From an uncultured Bacilli bacterium (GTDB taxonomy: Bacteria; Bacillota_I; Bacilli_A; RFN20; CAG-826), in the NCBI GenBank assembly GCA_934725985.1, contig CAKVCX010000002.1, forward strand, positions 186,001-250,000: 64,000 nt of DNA, read 5' to 3'. Made by a program: the position numbers and the translations under genes. Numbering within the stretch: the stretch's first letter is position 1; each line of letters starts with the position of its first letter. The notes under the pieces were generated by a model that worked only from the letters and a program-made list of their open reading frames with translations, ran no database searches and had not been told where the DNA came from. Positions 52,712 to 60,654 of the stretch are shown here, piece after piece.

Positions 52712-54781
52712 ATGAAAGACACTTACGTAAACGCCAAATTAATCGATTCAAATTTGATTAGGGTTTCTATCTTTTCTTCTATTTTTTTTGATTATGAAAA
52801 CGTCTATTTAATTATCGATGAAAAAGAAGAAATAAAATTAGACAAGCCTAAAATTTCTTCTTTGCCCTCTATTGCGCTATTAGAATTTCTTTTACCTTTT
52901 AATATCGAATTGGGTCATTCTTATTTTTTGTCTTTTTCAACCTGTGGGCGAATTCCTCTTGACGTTAGCGAGGCTACTAATTTTCCTAACTTTGACAAAG
53001 ATTATTTTTATGGAGGCGACGATCTAGGGGCTATTTATTCAAAAAAAGAAACTTCTTTTGCTTTATGGGCTCCATTAGCTTCTAAAGTACTTCTTTGCCT
53101 AAAAGAGAAAAACGCTTCTAGTTTTAATATATATCCTTTAATCAGGATGAGTTGTGGCGTTTTTAAAACTATTATTAAGGGTGACCTTGATGGAGCTTTG
53201 TATCATTATTTAGTTACCAATAGCGAAGTTCAAGTTCGCGTTAACGACCCCTATGGAAAAGGAAGCATTGCTAATGGAGAAGAAAACGCCGTTATCGATT
53301 TTTCTAAACTCGACAAGGATTTTAAACTTGAGCATTTAAAGAAAATAACCAGTTTAAATCAAGCCATAATTTATGAAGTTAACGTTAGGGATATGACCAT
53401 CTCTAATCATACTAATATAACTAATAAGGGCAAATTCAAGGGATTATATGAAAAAAAGAAAACTACTTTAGGTGGCTTAAAGGCTGGATTTGACTACATT
53501 TGCTCTTTGGGAATAACTCATTTGCAATTAATGCCGGTTTCGGATTTTAAAAGTGTTGATGAACTAAATCCTGATGACAAGTACAATTGGGGATATGACC
53601 CTTCGCAATATTTTGTTCTTGAAGGAAGTTATTCTACCAATTCAAATGACCCCTATTGCCGCATTAAAGAATTTTTGGAATTAGTAAAATCTTATCATGA
53701 GGCAGGGATTAGGATAGTGATGGATGTTGTTTTTAATCACGTTTATGAATACCAGAATTCAGCTTTTGAAAAAGTTGTCCCAAATTATTATTTTAGAAAA
53801 AAAGAAAATGGAGTTCTTTCAAACGCTTCTGGCTGCGGGAATGATTTAGCCACCGAAAAAAGCATGGTATCCAAACTTATACTAGATTGCTGCCTCTTTT
53901 ATGTAAAAACATACGGAGTGGATGGGTTTCGCTTTGATTTAATGGGTTTAATTGATCAAAAAACTATTTTAAATGTTCAATCAGAGCTTAGAAAAATTAG
54001 AGATGATGTTGCTATTTATGGCGAAGGCTGGGCAATGGATTCTATTAACGGCATTATTTTGGCCAATATGTTTAATTATTCTAATTTGCCTGATGTTGGT
54101 TTCTTCAATGACTTTTATAGGGAAAATGTTAAAAGGTATTGCGGTGGTGACATATCTACTTTAGAAAAAGTCAAGAACGCTTATGCCGGAAGCTGTTTTG
54201 ATTTTATTTTCCCTAAACATTTTTTAACGCCTTCTCAATCTATAAATTATATAGAATGTCATGATAACCATACTTACTTTGATTTTCTTTCTTTAGCTAA
54301 TCCTGCAATGGGCCTAGAAGAAAAACTGAATAGGGTAAATTTAGCGAATGCGTTGGTCCTTCTATCTATTGGGACCCCATTTATTCATGCTGGCCAGGAG
54401 ATAGGGCAAAGCAAGTTTAATAAAGACAATACTTACAATTTAGGCGATAAATATAATAAATTTTCTTATTCTTTACTCGAGGAAAGAAAAGACATGTATA
54501 ATTATTTCAAAGGGTTGATAGAACTTAGGAAAAAACTAGCAATCCTCTCATCGTCTTCTCTTTCTTTAATTGATAAAAATATCGATATAAGCGAGATAAA
54601 TAATGCCTTAAGAGTTAAATTAATTGAGAAAGGCCCATTAAATAAAGATTATGAAATCGAATTGATTTTCAACCCAAATCGATTCGATATACCACTTGAA
54701 GATGAGACTAAAATTAGTTTAGGAAAAGGCAAAGACAATAGAGTTTTAATACCTGCTTGTTCTCTATTCATAAAAAAATAA
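52712..54781 (+). CDS. pulA: Type I pullulanase
   Basis: GH13 debranching enzyme that cuts alpha-1,6 links in glycogen, pullulan or dextrins. The 689 aa have no signal peptide, so it acts in the cytosol on imported or stored glucan. An N-terminal domain and CBM48-like ETSFALWAPLASKVLLCL come first. The type I signature YNWGYDP lies in DKYNWGYDPSQYF. GH13 regions: VVFNHVYEY (I), DGFRFDLMGLID (II, nucleophile Asp), YGEGWAMD (III, acid Glu), and ECHDNHTYFDF (IV). It starts 3 nt after ftsK, so it may be carried on the ftsK transcript. Cooperates with malQ. Confidence 0.95.
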   Translation: MKDTYVNAKLIDSNLIRVSIFSSIFFDYENVYLIIDEKEEIKLDKPKISSLPSIALLEFLLPFNIELGHSYFLSFSTCGRIPLDVSEATNFPNFDKDYFYGGDDLGAIYSKKETSFALWAPLASKVLLCLKEKNASSFNIYPLIRMSCGVFKTIIKGDLDGALYHYLVTNSEVQVRVNDPYGKGSIANGEENAVIDFSKLDKDFKLEHLKKITSLNQAIIYEVNVRDMTISNHTNITNKGKFKGLYEKKKTTLGGLKAGFDYICSLGITHLQLMPVSDFKSVDELNPDDKYNWGYDPSQYFVLEGSYSTNSNDPYCRIKEFLELVKSYHEAGIRIVMDVVFNHVYEYQNSAFEKVVPNYYFRKKENGVLSNASGCGNDLATEKSMVSKLILDCCLFYVKTYGVDGFRFDLMGLIDQKTILNVQSELRKIRDDVAIYGEGWAMDSINGIILANMFNYSNLPDVGFFNDFYRENVKRYCGGDISTLEKVKNAYAGSCFDFIFPKHFLTPSQSINYIECHDNHTYFDFLSLANPAMGLEEKLNRVNLANALVLLSIGTPFIHAGQEIGQSKFNKDNTYNLGDKYNKFSYSLLEERKDMYNYFKGLIELRKKLAILSSSSLSLIDKNIDISEINNALRVKLIEKGPLNKDYEIELIFNPNRFDIPLEDETKISLGKGKDNRVLIPACSLFIKK

Positions 54782-54787
54782 GCCAAC

Positions 54788-54831
54788 TAAAAATCTCCCG
54801 AAAATATGAAATCGAAACTAGGAGGTTTTTA
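54788..54831 (+). promoter_or_regulatory. Hairpin sequestering the ribosome site of the SSB-like gene
   Basis: TAAAAATCTCC (54788-54798) pairs with GGAGGTTTTTA (54821-54831) over 11 bp with one G-U pair. The 3' arm contains almost all of the Shine-Dalgarno AGGAGG (54820-54825) of the gene starting at 54834. The T run makes it also look like a terminator for pulA. Either function, or both, would limit expression downstream. Confidence 0.6.
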
Positions 54832-54833
54832 TT

Positions 54834-55130
54834 ATGATTTCATCAATATTTGTTTCCGGTAGACTTGGAAAATATGTCGGAGAAGGGATTCGCTTGCTTG
54901 AAGTAGATCGTCTTGTCCCTTCTAATCAAGGAAGATATGAGACCGATTTAATTCCCGTCCGTTCGATGCTTAGCGAATCTAGCACATTTTATAGAGCTAA
55001 CGATGGAACTTTAGCCATAATAAAAGGTAGACTGGAAACTGATAAAAAACACGGTTTGATAGTCGTAGCTGAAGTAGAGGAAATATTTTCCTTGCCTGAA
55101 AAAATGAAAAGATATACAAATTTTGAATGA
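54834..55130 (+). CDS. Small single-stranded-DNA-binding-like (OB-fold) protein
   Basis: A 98 aa protein I read as an OB-fold of SSB/PriB type: ISSIFVSGRLGKYV at the start, then IPVRSMLSESSTFYRANDGTLAIIKGRLETDKKHGLIVVAEVEEIFSLP. The F-V-S-G-R-L and IKGRLE-T-D..V-V-E strands resemble SSB strands 1, 4 and 5. It lacks the long acidic SSB tail, so it is not a normal Ssb. AGGAGG is 8 nt before ATG but buried in a hairpin. No neighbour tells its role. The SSB assignment is tentative. Confidence 0.45.
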   Translation: MISSIFVSGRLGKYVGEGIRLLEVDRLVPSNQGRYETDLIPVRSMLSESSTFYRANDGTLAIIKGRLETDKKHGLIVVAEVEEIFSLPEKMKRYTNFE

Positions 55131-55142
55131 TTTTAATTGTGA

Positions 55143-55148
55143 TATAAT
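55143..55148 (+). promoter_or_regulatory. -10 box close to plsC start
   Basis: TATAAT (55143-55148) lies 13 nt before ATG 55162, implying a leader of about 6 nt. Only a weak AGG is present in it. Confidence 0.4.
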
Positions 55149-55161
55149 CAATTAGGTAAAA

Positions 55162-55974
55162 ATGAAAAAAATTATTAAGATTACTCGCTTGCTACTATTA
55201 AATTGGTACAAAATAATTTGGGCTTATTTTACTTGGATGTTGCCTTATTCTAAGCATATTGACAAGCATCCTTTATCTTTACGTTATAAAAAATTAAGGA
55301 ATTTGATTATCGATGTTTGCAAATGTTTTCGAATTGAATTCAAATGCGAGAACATAGAATATCTAACGAATAGAAAGAACCAAACTTTATTAGTTTCCAA
55401 CCATTTATCTGTTTCCGATGTTCTTTTACTTATTTCCTTATCGGAAAAGCCTTTGTCTTTTGTTGCTAAAAAAAGCGTTAAAAAGATTCCTTTTGTAGGA
55501 AGAGCCTTAACTTTAATAGACGGGTTGTTTTTAGATAGAAGCGATGTCAAACAAGCCGTAAAAGTATTTCTTTTGGCAGAAAAAAGAATGAAAGAAAATG
55601 ATATTTCCTATTGTATTTATCCCGAAGGTACTAGAAATAAATATCCTCTTAACGGAAAAGTAGGCGATTTTCATCCAGGTTCTTTAAAAATAGCCTATAA
55701 AAATAAGGCTGATATCTTACCTTATGCAGAATTTGGTACTCAAACTCTTTTATCGAATTCAAGCGAAAGATCAAATTATGTTTGCATTAAGTTTTTCAAA
55801 CCCATATCTTATGAGGAATATGAATCTAATTCGACTCCTATCGAGGCTTCTTTGATTCATGGAATCATTTCTAACGAAGTTGAATTGATGAAAGGCGATT
55901 ACATAAAATATTATGTTGCTAGGAAGAATAAGAAACGTCCTAAGAATAAATTTTTGCCAGTAAAGAGTAAATAA
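55162..55974 (+). CDS. plsC: 1-acyl-sn-glycerol-3-phosphate acyltransferase
   Basis: Makes phosphatidic acid at the inner face of the membrane. 270 aa. Catalytic NHLSVSD (HX4D) is at about 79-84; the glycerol-phosphate site YPEGTRNKYPLNGKVGDFHPGSLKIAYK is full, and PFVGRALTLIDGLFLDRSD matches block II. An N-terminal hydrophobic stretch (LLLLNWYKIIWAYFTWML) docks it to the membrane. Followed 2 nt later by a small membrane protein gene. Confidence 0.93.
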   Translation: MKKIIKITRLLLLNWYKIIWAYFTWMLPYSKHIDKHPLSLRYKKLRNLIIDVCKCFRIEFKCENIEYLTNRKNQTLLVSNHLSVSDVLLLISLSEKPLSFVAKKSVKKIPFVGRALTLIDGLFLDRSDVKQAVKVFLLAEKRMKENDISYCIYPEGTRNKYPLNGKVGDFHPGSLKIAYKNKADILPYAEFGTQTLLSNSSERSNYVCIKFFKPISYEEYESNSTPIEASLIHGIISNEVELMKGDYIKYYVARKNKKRPKNKFLPVKSK

Positions 55975-55975
55975 A

Positions 55976-56374
55976 ATGAGAGAAGCGAAAGAAAGAAAGT
56001 CATCTTTATTTAAAACGAATTGCACTGCTTTGGTTCTTGGCCCTTTAGCCATCTTTCTTGGTTTGATTTTTTCGACTAAAAATTATGTCTCTTCTTTAGA
56101 TAATAGTCCCATTTGGCCTTATTTATCTATTTGCTTGCCTTATGGATCGGTTTATTTTTTAATGGCTTTGTTAGGTATGTTATTTTTTTCTTTTTATGAT
56201 AAAGGCTGGGCTAAAAAGGCTTTATTTATAATCGGTTTTATTGCTTCTATTCTAATTTGTTCAGGTTCAGTTACTTTTTTCGTTCTACTAAAGGATATTT
56301 CTTTAGGCATTTGTTCCATTGGCATTGGAGCTTGCTTATTGGTTTTATCGATTTTAAATTATTGCGATAGATAA
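55976..56374 (+). CDS. Small integral membrane protein, unknown
   Basis: 132 aa with four predicted helices (about 18-38, 50-72, 79-100 and 108-128) after a basic N-terminus REAKERKSS. No family recognised. It sits directly downstream of plsC and convergent with the rRNA methyltransferase (2 nt between stops). Confidence 0.5.
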   Translation: MREAKERKSSLFKTNCTALVLGPLAIFLGLIFSTKNYVSSLDNSPIWPYLSICLPYGSVYFLMALLGMLFFSFYDKGWAKKALFIIGFIASILICSGSVTFFVLLKDISLGICSIGIGACLLVLSILNYCDR

Positions 56375-56376
56375 AT

Positions 56377-57672
56377 TTAGTAGTTTCTTCTTAATCCCTT
56401 GGGGTAGTGGTTTTTAGCTATCCTGGAACTGATTTTTATAAAGCCAAGATTTATTTTTTCATATGATACTGTATGGTAGCCATCGCTTTCATTTAAGGTA
56501 AATGTTTCTCCTAAAAGGTATTTTTTTGTTTGTTCTAGCGACAAAGGAATGTCTTTGTATTTGATAGCTTTAGCTAAATGGTAGGCCGGTATGAACCTAT
56601 CTTTTATGGATTCAACTTCGATCCCATAACGAATCAAGTCCAATTTTTTGCAATTAAAGGGTCTAGATAAAGAATAAACGTTATCCCTTATAAGAATGTT
56701 GCTTCTTGAATTTAAAAAGGCCAGATTGATAAAGTCGTCTTTCGCTTTGGACTTATATTCCTTTTTGGATGTAAAACAAGGGCAAGGCGAATTACCTTCT
56801 TTTTTTAGCAAAGCTATAAATTGTCCTTCGCCTTTATATAAAGAAGGCAAAAGCCTTATTGACTTGCTTAATTTGGGATGGTGGAAAAATGATTTATCAT
56901 CAAAAGGAGATTTTATAATCTTAAAATCATTATGATTGTTTAAAAAGGAAATTATTACATCTTCATCTTCTTCTATGGAAAAAGAACATGTTGAATAGGC
57001 TATAATTCCACCTTTTTTTACAAAAGTAGAAGCTAAATCTAATAATTCTAGTTGCCTTTTTTGGCAAGATAATACTTTTTGGTACGTCCAATCTTCCTTT
57101 GCTTTTTTATTTTTTCTAAACATGGCTGAGCCAGAACAAGGGGCGTCTAGAATTATCTTGTCGAACTTATTTACAAAATTTTCTTTTTCTTCGTTAAGGT
57201 CGCCACAGGTAACAACCACATTGCCTAAGCCCATTCTTTCAATGTTTTTTGAAGTCTCGAGACTTCTTTGATAAGAAATATCGTTAGAGACTATTAAACC
57301 CGTTTCTTTTAAAAGAAGGCTAGCATTGATGCTTTTCCCTCCTGGTGCCCCGCACATATCTAGGATCTGTTCGTTTTCTTCCGGCTGCAATAAATTTACT
57401 ACTAGATTCGAAGATGGGTCTTGAATATAAAAAGCCCCGATATTAAAAAGAAGGGATTTTCCTAAATCATATTTGCTTTTATTGAAATAATAAGAATTTG
57501 GTATTAACAAGTTCTCTTCTAAATCTGGATAGAATTTTTTAATAGTTAGGGAATCTATTTTGTTTGTATTTAATACCAAACCGTTAATTTGCCGTTCTTG
57601 TTCTAACTCTTCTAGCAAAGAATAAGCTAGCTTCTCTCCAATAGAATTTATCAAATTAGTCTTAAAATCCAT
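56377..57672 (-). CDS. RsmB/RsmF-type rRNA (cytosine-C5)-methyltransferase
   Basis: 431 aa NOL1/NOP2/Sun family enzyme. SAM site EQILDMCGAPGGKSINASLLL; motif IV ILDAPCSGSAMFRKN and motif VI YSTCSFSIEEDED contain the two catalytic cysteines. The C-terminal 150 residues (from about ALLKKEGNSPCPC) resemble the RsmF-type PUA-like tail, and there is no NusB-like N-terminal domain, so RsmF fits better than RsmB. TATAAT stands 6 nt before ATG with no Shine-Dalgarno sequence. Confidence 0.9.
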   Translation of the reverse strand: MDFKTNLINSIGEKLAYSLLEELEQERQINGLVLNTNKIDSLTIKKFYPDLEENLLIPNSYYFNKSKYDLGKSLLFNIGAFYIQDPSSNLVVNLLQPEENEQILDMCGAPGGKSINASLLLKETGLIVSNDISYQRSLETSKNIERMGLGNVVVTCGDLNEEKENFVNKFDKIILDAPCSGSAMFRKNKKAKEDWTYQKVLSCQKRQLELLDLASTFVKKGGIIAYSTCSFSIEEDEDVIISFLNNHNDFKIIKSPFDDKSFFHHPKLSKSIRLLPSLYKGEGQFIALLKKEGNSPCPCFTSKKEYKSKAKDDFINLAFLNSRSNILIRDNVYSLSRPFNCKKLDLIRYGIEVESIKDRFIPAYHLAKAIKYKDIPLSLEQTKKYLLGETFTLNESDGYHTVSYEKINLGFIKISSRIAKNHYPKGLRRNY

Positions 57673-57684
57673 GATGTTATTATA
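57673..57684 (-). promoter_or_regulatory. -10 box abutting the rRNA methyltransferase start (leaderless)
   Basis: On the minus strand TATAAT (plus 57679-57684), then aacatc, ATG. No Shine-Dalgarno sequence. Confidence 0.55.
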
Positions 57685-57732
57685 TTTAAGGATAGATAGG
57701 TATACAATTTAAAAGGAAAGAGAGTGTTGCTT

Positions 57733-59034
57733 ATGAGAATGGTCGATATTATCGAAAAAAAGCGTGATGGATTTTCTTTAAGTAAAGAAGAAATCGCTTT
57801 TTTTATTAAAGGATATACAAACGGCTCCATTCCTGATTATCAAGCTAGCGCCTTAGCCATGGCCATAGTTTTAAACGGAATGAATAAAGAGGAAATCGGC
57901 GATTTGACGGATGCGATGATGCATTCTGGAGAAATCATTGATTTATCTTCAATTAAAGGGATGAAAGTTGATAAGCATTCTACCGGTGGAGTAGGTGATA
58001 AAACTTCTCTTGTCCTTGGTCCTCTTGTGGCTAGTTGTGGGGCTAAATTAGCAAAAATGAGCGGCAGGGGTTTAGGCCATACGGGCGGAACCCTTGATAA
58101 AATGGAATCTATCCCCGGAATGAGAATTAATTTAAGCGAAGAAGAATTCATTGACCAAGTCAATAAAATCGGAATGTCCATAATTGGCCAAACTGCAAAA
58201 ATAGATCCGGCCGATAAAAAACTATATGCCCTTCGCGATGTTACGGCTACAGTTGAATCGATTCCCTTAATTTCTTCTTCCATTATGTCAAAAAAGCTTG
58301 CTTCTGGCTCAGATTGCATCCTTTTAGATGTCAAGTTTGGCTCCGGGGCGTTCATGAAAACTATCGAAAAGGCCAAGGAATTAGCCAAAACAATGGTTGA
58401 TATAGGCGATTATTTAAATAAAGACACTAGGGCCATAATTACGGATATGGAAGAGCCTCTTGGAATGGCTATTGGCAATGCCTTGGAAGTAAAGGAGGCT
58501 ATTTCTACTTTAAAAGGCAATGGTCCTAAAGATTTAGTTGATTTAGTAACTTATGCTGGTGCCATAATGTTAGAACAAGCTAAAATTGTTACTAGCCTTG
58601 AAGAAGGAAAAAGAAGAATAAAGCAAGCTATTGAAGATGGCAGTGGCTTTAATAAATTGCTTGAATTCGTCTTTGCGCAAGGTGGCGATGTTTCATATAT
58701 AAAAGATCCATCAAAATTTAAAGTAGCTAAAAATATAATCCCTATTTACGCCACTTGCTCTGGGTATGTAGAAAAAATCGATTCCCTTTTAATTGGGGTT
58801 TCCGCTATGAAATTAGGGGCAGGAAGAGAAACGTTAAACGATACTATTGATATGTCTGCTGGCATTATTTTAAATAAAAAGGTCGGAGATTTTGTAAATA
58901 AAGGCGACGTTATTTGCTACTTACATACGAACAAAGATGATTATGAAGCCATATCAAAAGATGTTTTATCTGCCTTTAGTTTGAGCGCTAACCCGGTTAA
59001 AATTCACCCAATTGTTTACGATTATATAAAATGA
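57733..59034 (+). CDS. pdp: Pyrimidine-nucleoside phosphorylase
   Basis: Phosphorolysis of uridine and thymidine/deoxyuridine. About 433 aa. Motifs: MRMVDIIEKKRDGFSLSKEEI opening, VDKHSTGGVGDKTSLVLGPLVASCGAKLAKMSGRGLGHTGGTLDKMESIPG (phosphate and substrate site), SDCILLDVKFGSGAFMKT, and a C-terminal lipoyl-like domain. I use ATG 57733 (MRMVD as in Bacillus), not the upstream GTG 57724; AAAGGAAAGAG is upstream. ATGA overlap with dtd. Confidence 0.95.
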   Translation: MRMVDIIEKKRDGFSLSKEEIAFFIKGYTNGSIPDYQASALAMAIVLNGMNKEEIGDLTDAMMHSGEIIDLSSIKGMKVDKHSTGGVGDKTSLVLGPLVASCGAKLAKMSGRGLGHTGGTLDKMESIPGMRINLSEEEFIDQVNKIGMSIIGQTAKIDPADKKLYALRDVTATVESIPLISSSIMSKKLASGSDCILLDVKFGSGAFMKTIEKAKELAKTMVDIGDYLNKDTRAIITDMEEPLGMAIGNALEVKEAISTLKGNGPKDLVDLVTYAGAIMLEQAKIVTSLEEGKRRIKQAIEDGSGFNKLLEFVFAQGGDVSYIKDPSKFKVAKNIIPIYATCSGYVEKIDSLLIGVSAMKLGAGRETLNDTIDMSAGIILNKKVGDFVNKGDVICYLHTNKDDYEAISKDVLSAFSLSANPVKIHPIVYDYIK

Positions 59035-59480
59035 GAGTTTTGGTTCAACGTGCTTTAAAAGCCGAGTTAAAAATTAATAATAAATTATTTTCTTCGATTG
59101 AAAAAGGAATTGTTCTATTCGTTGGCTTTACTAACGGCGATGATAGTACTACTGTTTTAAGAATGAGCGAAAAAATCGCTAAAATGCGTATTTTTGAAGA
59201 TGAAAATGGAAAAACAAATTTAAATTTAGCTTCTGTTGATGGCCAAATTTTATGTGTTTCTCAATTTACTCTTTATGGTAGCCTAAAAGAAGGGAATAGA
59301 CCTAGTTTTACTAATTGCCTTTCCTATGAAAGCGCTTCTTGTTTATATGAACTATTTCTAGAAAAGCTAAAAGAAAAAGGCTTTAAGGTCTCTAGGGGGG
59401 TATTTGGGGCAGATATGAAAGTTAGTCTAACTAACGATGGTCCCTTTACCTTGATGTTGGATGATAAGGAATTATTTTGA
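59031..59480 (+). CDS. dtd: D-aminoacyl-tRNA deacylase
   Basis: Removes D-amino acids (and Gly from tRNA-Ala) from mischarged tRNA. 149 aa with RVLVQRALKAELKIN opening, the catalytic SQFTLYG (about 80-86) and the cross-subunit motif NDGPFT near the end (family NxGP[VF]T). Overlaps pdp by 4 nt; mnmA starts 2 nt after its stop. Confidence 0.95.
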   Translation: MRVLVQRALKAELKINNKLFSSIEKGIVLFVGFTNGDDSTTVLRMSEKIAKMRIFEDENGKTNLNLASVDGQILCVSQFTLYGSLKEGNRPSFTNCLSYESASCLYELFLEKLKEKGFKVSRGVFGADMKVSLTNDGPFTLMLDDKELF

Positions 59481-59482
59481 TT

Positions 59483-60610
59483 ATGAAAGTAATGATAGGT
59501 CTTAGCGGTGGGGTCGATAGTGCTGTCGCCGCATATTTGCTGAAAAAGCAAGGATATGATGTCGTTGCCGGTTTTATGAGGAATTGGGATTCTTTGGCCA
59601 ATAATGATTATTTAGGCAACCCTAATGTAAACGCTAACCAATGTCCGCAAGAAAAAGATTATGAAGATGCTAAAAAAGTAGCTGATATGCTAGGGATCCC
59701 TCTTTATAGACAAGATTTTGTCAAAGAATATTGGGATAATGTCTTTACTTATTTTTTAAATGAATACAAGCACGGACGCACCCCTAATCCAGACGTTTTT
59801 TGCAATAAATATATAAAATTCGATTCGTTTTTAAAATTTGCTTATAGTTGTGGCTGCGATATGATTGCTATGGGGCATTATGCAAAAAGAATCGATGAAA
59901 ACGGGACTTCATTCATTTATAAAGCATTTGACAAGAATAAAGATCAATCTTATTTCCTCTCTTTCCTTAATAGTAAGCAAATATCTTCTTGTCTATTTCC
60001 TTTAAGCGATATTAATAAAGGTGAGGTTAGAAAAATCGCCCATGAATTAGGGCTAACTTCCGTTATGGATAAAAAAGACTCAACTGGAGTTTGCTTTATT
60101 GGAGAAAGGAATTTCAAATCGTTTTTACAAAATTATTTACCTGCTAAGGAAGGGCTTATAATCGAAGGTAAAACAAATAAAGTAGTCGGCAAACATCAAG
60201 GCGTTTTATATTACACGATAGGACAAAGAAAAGGCCTTGGCATAGGTGGGATAAAAGGAGAGGAAGGCGCCTTCTTTATTTATAAAAAAGACGTAGCAAA
60301 AAATATTCTTTATGTCGCCCATCCTTCCGACTTGGATTTATTAATTTCTTCTTGCTGCTATTTAAGTAATGTTAATTGGATAGGCGAAAAACCAAATGAA
60401 AAGATCGAAGTAGGCGTAAAATTTAGATATCGTCAACCCGATCAAAAAGCATTCCTTGAATTTGAAGGGGATGAAATAAAATTAACGTATCCACAAGGGG
60501 TAGAAGCCGTAACGCCTGGACAAATTGGAGTTATTTATAGTGGCGAAAAACTTCTTGGTGGCGGCATAATCGATAGAGTCTACAAAAATGGGACTAGAAT
60601 TGACGTCTAA
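59483..60610 (+). CDS. mnmA: tRNA-specific 2-thiouridylase MnmA
   Basis: Makes 2-thiouridine at tRNA position 34. About 375 aa. PP-loop GLSGGVDSAVAAYLL at the start; catalytic cysteines at TPNPDVFCNKYIKF and DSTGVCFIGERNF; GHYAKRIDENG and YFLSFLNSKQISSCLFPL follow; the C-terminal beta domain begins near 275. ATG 59483 is used rather than TTG 59477, which lies inside the dtd stop region. The sulfur donor protein is not in the window. Confidence 0.96.
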   Translation: MKVMIGLSGGVDSAVAAYLLKKQGYDVVAGFMRNWDSLANNDYLGNPNVNANQCPQEKDYEDAKKVADMLGIPLYRQDFVKEYWDNVFTYFLNEYKHGRTPNPDVFCNKYIKFDSFLKFAYSCGCDMIAMGHYAKRIDENGTSFIYKAFDKNKDQSYFLSFLNSKQISSCLFPLSDINKGEVRKIAHELGLTSVMDKKDSTGVCFIGERNFKSFLQNYLPAKEGLIIEGKTNKVVGKHQGVLYYTIGQRKGLGIGGIKGEEGAFFIYKKDVAKNILYVAHPSDLDLLISSCCYLSNVNWIGEKPNEKIEVGVKFRYRQPDQKAFLEFEGDEIKLTYPQGVEAVTPGQIGVIYSGEKLLGGGIIDRVYKNGTRIDV

Positions 60611-60638
60611 CCTCTTTTAATAATTCCCATTCATCTAA

Positions 60639-60654
60639 TATAATTTATTAGATT
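60639..60654 (+). promoter_or_regulatory. -10 box just before the MBL-fold gene
   Basis: TATAAT (60639-60644), 10 nt, ATG 60655; the leader would be 0-4 nt and carries no Shine-Dalgarno sequence. Confidence 0.5.
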
